A program made the translations under genes and the position numbers. Below are positions 35,996-46,996 of a DNA stretch of 64,000 nt, in pieces. The notes beneath the pieces are model-generated. The model was not told the origin of the DNA. It worked only from the letters and a program-made list of their open reading frames with translations, and searched no databases. The DNA is from Ptychodera flava. Lineage: Eukaryota > Hemichordata > Enteropneusta > Ptychoderidae. Numbering within the stretch: position 1 is the stretch's first letter; each line of letters starts with the position of its first letter. The stretch is taken from positions 34,041,388 through 34,105,387 of the forward strand of contig NC_091928.1 of NCBI RefSeq assembly GCF_041260155.1. The letters run 5' to 3'.

Positions 35996-37298
35996 TGATG
36001 ACAAACTCTGCTGACTGTTGAATAGCAAAACATATGTGTCCAGTTCGAATATCAGTCTTTATTTCTTCTTCGAATGCCCTATTGCAAGACTCAGATAGTT
36101 GCCCAGCTGACTCCATTAAACAGGCCTTTACTTTCAAAGCTGACTGTACACGACAAGGAAAGTTACAGAGCATGTGCACGATTTTCTGCCTCAATTCCTG
36201 GGTATCGTCAGGATTCATGGAAGTCAGCATGTGTTCGATATTCACCTTATTAGCGACTAACTTCTTGATCAAATTGTGACAGGGGGAATATCTCTTGGTA
36301 ATGAGAGGTATTCCTACGGCCATTACAGAAAGCAGAAGGTTCAGAGAATTCATCCCAGGGGATTCTGGGATAAGAACCAAGTGGGAACTTTGCAATTCCT
36401 GCTCTATTTGCTTAACAGTTGGCAGACACATCGGTATCACGTTCAGATGTGAGTGAGGTTTTAACTTCTTTCTGATCAATCTATCTTTTCCTTCAGGTAC
36501 ACCAAGGATTTTCCATTTTGGTGGCGTTTTATTCATGGATTTAAAATCTTCTGCAACTAAATTCATAGCATTTGCTATCACTCGATGACTTCTTAGCTCA
36601 TCTACATCGTGTTCTTCGAGAAACGATAAAATTCTGAAAGTAGGATTATCGTTTTCAGGAAGTTTAGGGGGCTTTAAATCGTAATATCGCTTGCTCGGTT
36701 GTGCCATGATTTGGACCAGGGTACATGTAGGTATGGAGTGCATCTGAAAGCAATATTCAAAAGTGTTCTGATCCATGGAGATCAAGATCTTTGCTTTTGA
36801 TAATTCTTCACTAAACATATCGATACGTTTCTCCAATTCGTGCCTATCGCAGCCGATAATACCCGGAATTTCAAGAATTTCATCTAGTGGCCATAGATTT
36901 GCAATGTAGTATTTCGCATTTCGGAATTCTAAATCCTTGATGAACATAGCTGCTTCTGATGTTGTGAGTCCAAAGCCGAGGACTACATCTATATCGCGTG
37001 CACGTGTTTTCAGATTTTGAAAATGTGCTTCATGTGAAAGTAACCAAGTTGAGTCTGGTTTTGTTCTCTGCAAGGACCCCCGTGGCTCTGGGCAAATCAA
37101 TTTAACGTCGAATATTTTAGCCTCCTTTTCTTCTTCATGTGTCTTTTGTAAGACAGTGCAGTAAGTTGACATTCGAAAGGAACGAAAAAAACTAGCTAAA
37201 ATTCTTAAGGCTGTTGGAATACCTCCCTGAAAGGAATGCCCCCACCTGTCACTTATGATCAATACTGACGCTTCACGCTTCCACGTACGCCTGTTAAT
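35996..37298 (-). CDS. GT-like/TRADD-N gene, exon 2: glycosyltransferase-B (GT4)-like domain
   Basis: The acceptor 'cttctcacag' at 37300-37299 and the donor ATCA/gtaagt (after 35996) bound a 1303-nt exon that starts phase 0 and ends phase 1. Joined to exon 1 it gives about 434 residues. An N-terminal Rossmann strand and loop reads SVLIISDRWGHSFQGGIPT (residues ~17-35), the usual donor-fold start of GT4-like proteins. A C-terminal LVLIPESPGMNSLN then LLLSVMAVGIPLI (from ~residue 314) corresponds to the sugar-nucleotide site. In active GT4 enzymes this site holds an E-x7-E pair; here the second Glu is Asn, so catalysis is doubtful. Similar GT-like modules are fused to innate-immunity domains in marine invertebrates. 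The apparent upstream ATG at 37352 lies in intron sequence. Confidence 0.75.
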
Positions 37299-37583
37299 CT
37301 GTGAGAAGAATGACAGAGATAGATAAAGGTAAGACAATAAACATGTGATCACAAAATGTGAGAAATGCTAAGAACATCTTGTATTGTTTAGGCCCAACGT
37401 ATTACGAAAATGAAATGCACTGTCGTGTTAAAATTTGTTAAATAACATTGTTTTGATGGCGACATTTTGAACCTATACTCAGAGCATTTGTTTAACAGCG
37501 TAGATTTGTCAGCGTTGATAATATATAGCTTTTCTGCATACAAAGATTACATCGCTTACTCATGTTAGAGTAAATCGATGCTT

Positions 37584-37586
<3 letters not shown>

Positions 37587-37659
<73 letters not shown>

Positions 37660-37674
37660 CATACATACATACAT
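37587..37674. repeat. (TA)n followed by (CATA)n microsatellite
   Basis: Alternating TA to about 37656, then five 'cata' units. It sits in intron 1 of the minus-strand gene. Confidence 0.95.
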
Positions 37675-38126
37675 ATGATGTCATCCAAGGAAATATTTAA
37701 TGTTACACTCTATCAGAAACTGTGTCTTGTACTACATAATTTTTTGATCAAATGGCTCGTGCGGTTTACTTTGCCTAATAACAGTGATATCATGTCAAAT
37801 CTGTTATTGGGCTGCAGTCGAATCAGTACATGACAGGCCCCTCATGGAGCACACGTTGTATATGCAACCTTTCTATTGCATTAAAAAGTTAATAATTCAC
37901 AGCTTTCTATATCAGCGCAATTGCTATCAAAATGCAAGCCGACCAAGCTTTAACTTGCTCTGAAGTGCGTCTACGTCGTGATATTCAAACTTGACTGCAG
38001 GGAATTTCTCAGCAATCTTTTTAGACATTGTTCTTATCGTCTCTTACAGCCGTAATAAAGATTTGATAAGCAGCTTGCACGAATACACTTTGACTCTTTA
38101 CTCCCTTTCCCTCTCCCGCACTGTCT

Positions 38127-38129
<3 letters not shown>

Positions 38130-38171
<42 letters not shown>
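38130..38171. repeat. (TC)n microsatellite
   Basis: About 20 TC units mark the left edge of duplicated block A. Confidence 0.95.
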
Positions 38172-38172
<1 letters not shown>

Positions 38173-38410
38173 ATAGACAGACAGAGAGAGACACACACAT
38201 GCACGTGTCCCCATTGTTCCATATTGTAAATTTTAACCTTTAAAGACGACGACTACATTCAAACACGATAGGGGAGGGAGCAGGACGAGTTCTTTGCTAC
38301 AACGTACATGTTTTTGATGCATAAAGTGGCAAAATATTTCAATTGTTCATTTTTTTCTCCTGCACCCTCCCCATATGGTTATTCCCACACATCAAGAGTC
38401 TTTCGCTTAC

Positions 38411-38428
38411 CTCTACTGCAGCATCCAT
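38411..38428 (-). CDS. GT-like/TRADD-N gene, exon 1 (start exon, MDAAVE)
   Basis: Minus-strand reading gives 'gtcaaaATGG', a good initiation context, then six codons (MDAAVE) and a GAG/gtaagc donor. The phase-0 end fits the phase-0 start of exon 2. The exon and its surroundings are exactly repeated at 41933-41950. No clear TATA box was identified upstream. The very short start exon makes this call depend on the splice signals. Confidence 0.55.
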
Positions 38429-41343
38429 TTTGACCCAGTGCGGCGCGATGGCCGACTCAGTATCTAATCGACTGACGACGTCGACCTAGCGTGGTTGCGA
38501 TCAGTTCATTAATAAGTGTGTCAAAGAGTTAATGTTTAACGTTCAGATTTACCGACGTATTTGTGATACACTGCATCCCATCCACAGGAGATCGCTGGTA
38601 TCTAAGCAGGCATATATATAAAACGAATATTTCATTATTTATTTATATCACTGTTATATCATGGAAAGGCAATAATATTGTAGAGAAACGCGGTCAATGA
38701 TCCGTTTTCCCGCGGACAGTTACAAGCTGCCAGCATAGATACCTATGACCTATTACCTAATTTGAGTCCTTTCGTATAGCGTTCCAGTGTTAGATCTTGA
38801 TATACATGAGGAGCGATTTGCCTACCTGATCACTGACTTTTTCGTCGAATATCGAGAACAGTTCTGGCGTTTGGTGGAAAATGGTGGGGTACTGGCTAAT
38901 GTCGCAGTTGAGAGTACTCCCTTCTTAATTCTGTAAAAAAAATTGCTAAGGGACAAGCCAATTTCTTCAGCCTAGGGGAGCGGCGCATCCATGTACTGGG
39001 GAGGGAGGTAGCCCTGTCTTGACTATGGTGTATATGCAGGTCGAGATATTTACAACATATTATTTCACTTTTTCACAAATATCAATTCAAAAGCTGTTTG
39101 AATAGAAATGAAATCGCACACGTTAGGAAATATCGTATAATTTGCCAGTTACTTATTGTTCTCTGTATAGACTTCTCTTCTTTGTCAGTTTTAAACTACT
39201 ACAAGTAGATTGGTGTCCCGTTACAATTTTCGAGACATGTAATAGTTTGTAAAGTTACTCTCTTAACATAGGCATCCATACATATAAGTGCATCACTGTT
39301 CTTACGATCTGATACAATTTTGACATATCATAGTTAGAACAAGAAAATGTTGACGAAATACACGAAAACGTTAAACGGCTTGTAAAATGTACAACACAGC
39401 GACGTTTTACATAGTTTTTTTTCTAGTATGCTTGATTGTTGCATCTAGTCCAGCTCCTTTTTCGCATGATAACAGCTCAGGTTTTCAGCATGGCCTATAC
39501 GTGTGTGAATACATTGCTATACGATTATATTGATATGAGTATGTGATTTTATAATTATAAGTATGTGTATATGATATCGATGTTGCACTGAATTGACAAG
39601 TGAATTCAAATGGACTACAATCCAATACCAACAATGCTATCTTGCGCCTCATGGACGGATATTCCGACTCAAACTTTTACAATTCTTTTCTGATCTACTA
39701 CTTGTGGGGGTTAAAGCTCTTGCTGCAAGAAAACTTTTAACCGGCTTAATGTTTCGAAATTCGAAAATTACGTTTTTCTCCATACAGTTAGCACAGGGAT
39801 GGCAGCCATTTTGAATTTTAAATATCGGTAAATCTAGGATTATTTGTTTCTCTAGTACCAAAATTTGGAAGGTGACCCCCCGTTTTTATTCTTGATTTTG
39901 AAAGAGAATGGTTGAAAGATTCCCTAAAGAGAGGAAAAGTTTAAGTGCAAGTCTTTCACGTTGACAAGGATTTAAAGGCAATCAGTTGTTTTGTATCTAT
40001 TGCTATATGTATGGTGACCTGACGGAGACGCTATTGTATTTCCTACTGTTGTGACTGGTATATTTTGCATAAAAGTAATGTATGACATAAATGATTCTAC
40101 ATCGGAGACATATTTCAATGGTAACTCTGGCACACTGGTCTTACCAAGGGTTCAAGCTTATCGTGGTTTGAACATGGGTACATTTACTTTACCAAGGCCA
40201 CTGCACCATGATTGCTTTCCATCCCATCGAATACAATCTAGCTGTCATCATCCATCTCAGACTGATACATTAGCATAGGCCTGCCATTCTGGTATCGAAG
40301 TCTCTTAAGATACATAGCGCCTCGAAAACGCGAGACTTAAACTTATGCTCAAACTTACCTCAAGGAAACTGTCAATAATTATCTTTCAAAATCAAGCATA
40401 AAAAATCAAGGGTTGGGCCACAGTGCTAATTCTGGCAGCGGAGAAATAAATTACCCTTTCTATATTTACCGATACTTGAAATTCAAAATTGCCGCCATCC
40501 CTGTGGTGTCTCTATGTGGGGAAATATTTGCGATTTTCATAAAATTAATCCAGTCAAAACTTTATTTACTCCATGTGCTTAAAGATGAGCTCCCACAAGT
40601 GATAAACCAAAAGAATGTTGTGGAAGGTTTAGGAGTCCGAGTATCCGTTTGCGGGTCGTACTCGTACTAGGTCTTGCTTTGTTGGATGAGCTGAATGATC
40701 AAAATATTGAATGAGCTCACACACCATTATTGGCTGAGATGAAACAATACCAAAATAAAAATATGCTCATTTCGCCAGGGATTAACAATTTAGATGAGGT
40801 ATAATGTTGTTTAAACAGACAAGGGAAGCCCCCCCCCCTCACGTGTCTGTTTCGCAGTAAATAAGTAACAGAAGTGTTTTTTTATTTTTATGAATCCATT
40901 GACATCATCATGGGTGACTGAATTAAAGATTGACCAAATGTATGTGACTAAGATGAAACCTTTGCTAACGATCCCTGTGACCAGAAAAGCTGCCTGGATA
41001 CAATATATAAGAGAAAAACAAGAGATTGCGATTAACATGGAAGTAAACTCTGAATTTTAATTTTCCCAACATTTCTACTGATACATTTTCTCCGGCCCCT
41101 AAATTTTCTTATGTAGGCCCTAAATGAACAATTTTAGTGAAAAGTGACTTTCAGGTCTCTGGTTCCATTTTGTCTAACTAATTATGCACGTTCATAAATT
41201 TGTTTCTCTGGTAAAAATGAAACCATTGGATACTAAAACATTGTTTTCTTTCAGATACAGAGGACAGTAAAATTAAATCAAGCTTTTCCGCACTGTCAGA
41301 AATATAATTTTTTCCGAATAATTTGAATAATTTGCTTTTTCAG

Positions 41344-41640
41344 GTTTTTAGTAACACATACACTGGTGATTCGTTTTCATTCAACTTTAAGAGAAGTAAG
41401 GTAGGAACAGTGGTGACGAGTTTGAAGACAGTCTTCGTGAATTCATTAATTGTGCCAACAAGAAGTTCATGTTTAATGAAAAAGACATCCTGCCCTTCCC
41501 TTCTCTGTCCGGACACGTATACAAGATACAACCTTTGGAAATTTTTGAATCAAGTGATTTCCCTCTGTACTTTAAAAAAAAATCATGCCCAACCTCCGGC
41601 AATTGTTCAATTTCAGAAGATACCCCTCCCCACAGTAACG
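41344..41640 (+). pseudogene. Exon-like remnant in block A, family unknown
   Basis: After a 'tgctttttcag' acceptor the sequence reads FSNTYTGDSFSFNFKRSK; one frame over it continues FEDSLREFINCANKKFMFNE and GHVYKIQPLEIFESSDFPLY. The sister copy at 45728 preserves GHVYKIQPLDIFESSDFPLY. Conserved text on both sides of frame breaks suggests a once-coding exon duplicated with the block. I do not recognise the family. Confidence 0.4.
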
Positions 41641-41932
41641 CTTGGTTTTTCTATGTATACCACACGGCGGCAGCTATGTATCGAACCACACGTAACTGAT
41701 AGACGGACAGAGAGATACACACGTGTCCCTAGTTGTTCCATATTGTAAATTTTAACCTTTAAAGACGACGACTACATTCAAACACGATAGCGGAGAGGGA
41801 AGCAGGACGAGTTCTTTGCTACAACGTACATGTTTTTGATGCATAAAGTGGCAAAATATTTCAATTGTTCATTTTTTTCTCCTGCACCCTCCCCATATGG
41901 TTATTCCCACACATCAAGAGTCTTTCGCTTAC

Positions 41933-41950
41933 CTCTACTGCAGCATCCAT
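41933..41950 (-). CDS. Duplicate start exon (MDAAVE) in block B
   Basis: Identical 18-nt coding segment, identical 'gtcaaaATGG' context and gtaagc donor to the copy at 38411-38428. It could splice over about 4.6 kb to exon 2, providing an alternative promoter, or be a leftover of a partially duplicated gene. Confidence 0.4.
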
Positions 41951-44269
41951 TTTGACCCAGTGCGGCGCGATGGCCGACTCAGTATCTAATATTATTCTGT
42001 AAATAGATGGTTATTTTCGACTGAAGACCTAGCGATGGTTGCGATAAGAAATTCATTAAATGTGTGTAAGTGTGTCAAAGAGTAATTGTTTTAACGTTCA
42101 CATTTACAGACATATTTGTGATATACTGCATCTCATCCATAGGAGATCGCTGGTATCCAAGCAGGCATAAAACGAATATTTCATGAATTATTTATTCATA
42201 ACACTGTTATATCATGGAAAGGCATCAATGTTTTAGACAAATGTGGTCAATGATCCGTTATCCACGGACAGTTACAAGCTGCCAGGATAGATACCGATGA
42301 CCTATTACCTAATTTGAACAATTTCGTATAGCGTTCCAGTGTTAGATCTTGATATACAAGAGGAGCGAATTTGCCTACCTGATCACTGACTTTTTCGTCG
42401 AATATCAAGAAAGTTCTGGCGTTTGGTGGAAAATGGCGGGGTACTGGCTAATGACGCAGTTGAGAGTACTCCCTTCTTAATTCTGTAAACAAAATTGCTA
42501 AGGGACAAGCCAATTTCTTCAGCCTAGGGGAGCGGCGCATCCATGTACTGGGGAGGGAGGTAGCCCTGTTTTGATTTTGGTGTATATTCATGCAAGTCGA
42601 GACATTTACAACATATCACTTCACTTTTAAAAAAATATCACTTTCAAAAGAGACTATTTGAATAGAAATGCAATCGCACACTTCAGGAAATATCGTATGA
42701 TTTGCCAGTTATGTCCTGTTCTCTGTATAGCCTTCTCTTCTGTCAGTTTTAAACTACTAAATATATGTAGGCTCGTGTCCCGTGACAATTTTCGAGACAT
42801 GTATTAGGATGTAAAGTTGCTCTCTTAACATAGGCATCTATACATACAAGTGCATCACTATTCTTAGGATCTGATACAATTTTGACATATCATAGTTAGA
42901 ACAAGAAAATGTTGACGAAATACACGAAACGTTAAACGGCTTGTAAAATGTACAACACAGCGACGTTTTACATATAGTATGCTTGATTGTTGCATCTAGT
43001 CCAGCTCCTTTTTCGCATGATAACAGCTCAGGTTTTCAGCATGGCCTATACGTGTGTGAATACATTGCTATACGATTATATTGATATGAGTATGTGATTT
43101 TATAATTATAAGTATGTGTATATGATATCGATGTTGCACTGAATTGACAAGTGAATTCAAATGGACTACAATCCAATACCAACAATGTTGCACCTCGGGG
43201 ACGGATATTCCGACTCAAACTTTTACAATTCTTTTCTGATCTACTACTTGTGGGGGTTAAAGCTCTTGGTATAAGAAAACTTTTCACCGGCTTAGTGTTT
43301 CGAAATTCGAAAATTTTACTTTTCTTCATAGAGTTAGCACAGAGATTGGGGCCATTTTCGGTAAAATTTTGGCTTATTTGTTTCTCTAGTACCAAAATTT
43401 GGAAGGTGACCCCCGATTTTTATTCTTGATTTTGAAAGAGAATGGTTGAAAGATTCCCTAAAGAAAGCAAAAGTTTAAGCTTATGTCTTTCACTTTCGAG
43501 GTGCATACTACCTTAATTTATCGAGTATGTCGACAAGGATTTAAAGGCAACAGTTGTTTTGCATCTATTGCTATATGTATGGCGACCTGACGTAGACACT
43601 ATTTCCTAGCTGCAATTGTGACAAGTAGGCCTGTATTTTGCATGAAAGTAATGTATGACATAAACTATTCTACATCAGAGACATATTTTAATGGTAACTC
43701 TGGTACCCTTGTCTTACCCAAGGTTCAAGCTTATCTTGGTTTGAACATGGGTACGTTTACTTTACCCAGGCCACCGTACCATGATTGCATTTCCATCCTA
43801 TACAACATGTCACCATCAGTGTCAGACTGTTAAAATAGCATAGGCCTGCCATTCTGGTATAGAAGTCTGTTAAGATACACAGCGCCTCGAAAACGCGAGA
43901 CTTAAACTTTTGCTCGAACTTTCCTCAAGGAAACTGTCAACAATGCTCTTTCAAAATCAAGCCTAAAAACAATCAGGGGTTGGGTCACAGTGCAAATTCT
44001 GGCAGCGGAGAAATAAATTACCCTTTCTATATTTACCGATACTTGAAATTCAAAATTGCCGCCATCCCTGTGGTGTCTCTATGTGGGGAAATATTTGCGA
44101 TTTTCATAAAATTAACCCGGTCAACACTTTATTTACTCCATGAGCTTAGAGATGAGCTCCCACAAGTGATAAACCAAAAGAATGTTGTGAAAGGTTTAGG
44201 AGTCCGAGTATCCGTTTGCGGGTCGTACTCGTACTTGGTCTTGCTTTGTTGAATAAGCTGAATGATCAA

Positions 44270-45105
44270 AATTATCGAGCAGCTTTTCTCATTCCGTGGT
44301 TTCGCCTAAGAATTGAAGCAAACAGAGGGGATGAAAACAAAACAATAAACACCCTGAAAGTAAACAAACACACAAATATAGGTGCTTCAGAATGCTTTTG
44401 AAATCGAGTTTTTGTGCTCAACCTGCGATGTGAAAGCTTCCGCGTGTTTACATTGTATAGGCTATAAAACTCCCTTCACATACGACATTTTATCGAATGA
44501 ATATTTCGTGTTTCAGTGGATTTTTAGAATGTCGACAGTGGCCTTCGCCGGTCAGTGAAAGTCCCTGGGCACAACTTCGTGCCGTCGACTCTCGGTTGTT
44601 GGGAGAAAGCACAACCCACGATACTTGCCACAGAGGTCGCGGCAGTATTTTATGCAAAGAAGGCACATGGACTGTCGAGAGTCTAGTGGAACATGTACTT
44701 CGATATTTTCAGATAAATAATCCGGCTTTCCTAAGCTTCACCATTAATCACAGCTATTAAGTATCTTGATTTCTAGAAAACATATGAAAAGCGCCTATTT
44801 AAAATCAACAGTTAAGGTATGTCAAAGTGGACTTATATCTGTACGTATTTCTATAGAAATTCTATTTTGTTTTTCTGGCATTTACCGCAACGGTACCTCA
44901 TCATTGCTTATATTTTTACACCTTAGAAAGTGTTGTTTAACTGCATAAGGATCACTGTTTCCAACATGTCCCCAAGAAAGATCTGCATATGAAAACGCAA
45001 CCTTGGTAACGTCCACCTAGTGAAGAATTATTAGGATGAGCTCGCGCTGGTGACGTGGTTCTCTGCATCTTCGACTCTTAGCATAATAATTTAGTGCAGC
45101 CAAGT
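44270..45105. other. Segment present only in block B
   Basis: At the equivalent place block A goes directly from 'gctgaatgatcaaaat' to 'ttattggctgagatgaaaca'. B has ~830 bp in between, including an 87-codon frame (44497-44760) of unknown nature. Either an insertion in B or a deletion in A; no terminal repeats are visible. Confidence 0.7.
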
Positions 45106-45727
45106 TATTGGCTGAGATGAAACAATACCAACATAAAAATATGCTCTTTTTGCCAGGGATTAACAATTTAGATCAGGTATAAACCGATTTAAATGTGGTT
45201 TAAACAGACAAGGAAGTCACCCTCGCGTGTCTGTTTCGCAGTAAATAAGTAAAAGAAGTGTTTATGTTTAAGAATTCATTGATATCATCATGGGTGACGG
45301 AATCAAAGATTGATTAAATGTATGTGACTAAGATGAAACTTTTGCTAACGATCCCTTGACATCCCTGTGAGCAGAAACGCTGCCTGGATACAATATATAT
45401 GAGAAAACCAAGAGATTGCGATCAACATGGAAGTAAACTCTGAATTTTAATTTTTCCAACATTTACTTGGATGCTATACATTTTCTCCGGCCCCTAAAGT
45501 TTCTTATGTAAATGAACAATTTAAGTGAAAAGTGACTTTCAGGTCTCTGGTTCCATTTTTTCTAACTAATTATGCATGTTCATAAATTTGTTTCTCTGGT
45601 AAAAATGAAACCATTGGATACTAAAACATTGTTTCCTTTCAGATCAGAGGACAGTAAAATTAAATCAAGCTTTTCCGCACTGTCAGAAATATTTTTTCCG
45701 AATAATTTGGATGATTTGCTTTTTCAG

Positions 45728-45960
45728 GTTTTTAGTAACACATGGTGATTCGTTTTCAATCAACTTCGAGAGACGCAAGGTAGAAACTGTGGTGAAGAAG
45801 TTCATGTTACGAAAAAAGACATCCCAACCTTCCCTTGTCTGGATGGACACGTATACAAGATACAACCTTTGGACATTTTTGAATCAAGTGATTTCCCTCT
45901 TTACTTTATGGAAAGAAAAGCATGCCCCACCTCCGGCAATTTTAAATTTCAGATGACACC
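45728..45960 (+). pseudogene. Exon-like remnant in block B, family unknown
   Basis: Same 'tgctttttcag' acceptor as in block A. One frame reads GDSFSINFERRKVETVV; another reads KKDIPTFPCLDGHVYKIQPL then DIFESSDFPLYFMERKACPT. About 40 nt present in A are missing here. Both copies are broken differently. Confidence 0.4.
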
Positions 45961-46294
45961 CCCATCCCCACCCCCACCGATCGTGAACACTCCGGGCGCC
46001 TGTGGCCAAACGCGTCCATAATAACGCACCCATATTACCTGGGCGACAAAAGGGAGACCTCTCACCTTGGCTCTGCCCATGAATACAAATTCGTAATTAA
46101 AATAACGTCTCGTTTTAACATTTAAGTGAAGAGAATATTCATTTAATATATCTGTCGTCAATGATAATCGTACCTTTGACTTAAAAATGACCAATTGTTT
46201 ATGGTATTTGCAGGTTGCAAATAACCCAACGTCACTCGCGGGAACGAGCCTGTATGTGCAACAAAGGGGGCATTCACAATAAAATCATTCCAAA

Positions 46295-46996
46295 ATGGCG
46301 ACCCACGAAGACGCTGTGATGTTGTCTCGACTTGAAACCTTGAAAGAAGTGAGATCAAAAATGGCGCAGCTTGAAACATTGAAGACTGAGCTCTTGGACC
46401 ATTTCGAGGACACAGAAAAAGAAGAAGATATGTTGAAAGAGTACAAAAAAGAGATGGATTTCTTGCTGCAAGAGAAAATGGCTCACGTAGACGAGCTTCG
46501 TCTTATCCACGCCGATATTAACGTGATGGAAACCACGATAAAACAAGCTGAAGCCGACAGAAACCAATCTTTGGAGAACGCCAGGCGACTTCACGACGAG
46601 TACTTACCGTTGAAGCAGCACATCGACGGTATGAGAGCTAGCGTTGGGCTCGAAAAATTGCCCGAGTTGTACGAAGACGACATCAAGCTCACGCCAGATT
46701 ACTTCGAAAAACAACGGCAGAACTATCAAGTGTTGAGCGAGGAGCGACCGACAGAGCCCGTGATGTCCCCGCGATTGGCCACTGCCCCCGCTGCCCAGCA
46801 AATGCAGGTGTCCGGAGTTAGTCGACAGCCGGCGGAGAGGCAACAGCAAACAGGCTTCAGGCAGCAACCACCGCCGATGAAGGCATGTCTGTCGTGCCAC
46901 CAGCAGATACACCGTAATGCTCCAATCTGCCCACTCTGTAAAGCCAAGTCCAGGTCCAGAAATCCTAAGAAACCGAAGAGAAAGCAAGAAGATTAA
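46295..46996 (+). CDS. ZC4H2: ZC4H2 zinc finger protein, uninterrupted frame
   Basis: A 233-codon frame with start context 'ccaaaATGG'. The N-terminal two thirds form a coiled coil containing [20 protein letters not shown] and [12 protein letters not shown], as in vertebrate ZC4H2. The C-terminus has the C4H2 zinc finger, [19 protein letters not shown], and the basic tail [14 protein letters not shown]. Vertebrate ZC4H2 is about 224 residues and acts in neural development, interacting with RNF220 and stabilising BMP/Smad signalling components. A Gln/Pro-rich linker (~160-195) is longer than usual. The vertebrate gene is multi-exonic, whereas here the whole protein lies in one exon, so it is an intron-poor orthologue or an intact retrocopy. 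A run of nine A begins at the stop codon. Confidence 0.95.
   Translation: MATHEDAVMLSRLETLKEVRSKMAQLETLKTELLDHFEDTEKEEDMLKEYKKEMDFLLQEKMAHVDELRLIHADINVMETTIKQAEADRNQSLENARRLHDEYLPLKQHIDGMRASVGLEKLPELYEDDIKLTPDYFEKQRQNYQVLSEERPTEPVMSPRLATAPAAQQMQVSGVSRQPAERQQQTGFRQQPPPMKACLSCHQQIHRNAPICPLCKAKSRSRNPKKPKRKQED

Larger units (their letters stand above)
38171..41640. repeat. Tandem segmental duplication, block A
   Basis: Block A matches block B (41701-45960) from 'gttccatattgtaaatttta' onward, at an offset of about 3.53 kb. After about 40730 the offset becomes about 4.38 kb because B carries ~0.83 kb extra. Identity is high over long runs, for example around 'cagcatccattttgacccag' and 'atcgatgttgcactgaattg'. 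The block contains the start exon of the minus-strand gene and, on the plus strand, an exon-like remnant. Confidence 0.9.
41701..45960. repeat. Tandem segmental duplication, block B
   Basis: Partner of block A. It contains the second start exon, an ~830-bp segment absent from A (44270-45105) and the second exon-like remnant. It ends about 330 bp before the ZC4H2 start codon. Confidence 0.9.

Noticed and set aside
36034..36279. 81-codon plus-strand frame opposite the glycosyltransferase-like exon
   Set aside because: Antisense shadow of exon 2.
41323..41748. 141-codon plus-strand frame in block A
   Set aside because: It is not conserved in frame with block B; the peptide shared by both copies lies in other frames, so this is at most part of a broken remnant.
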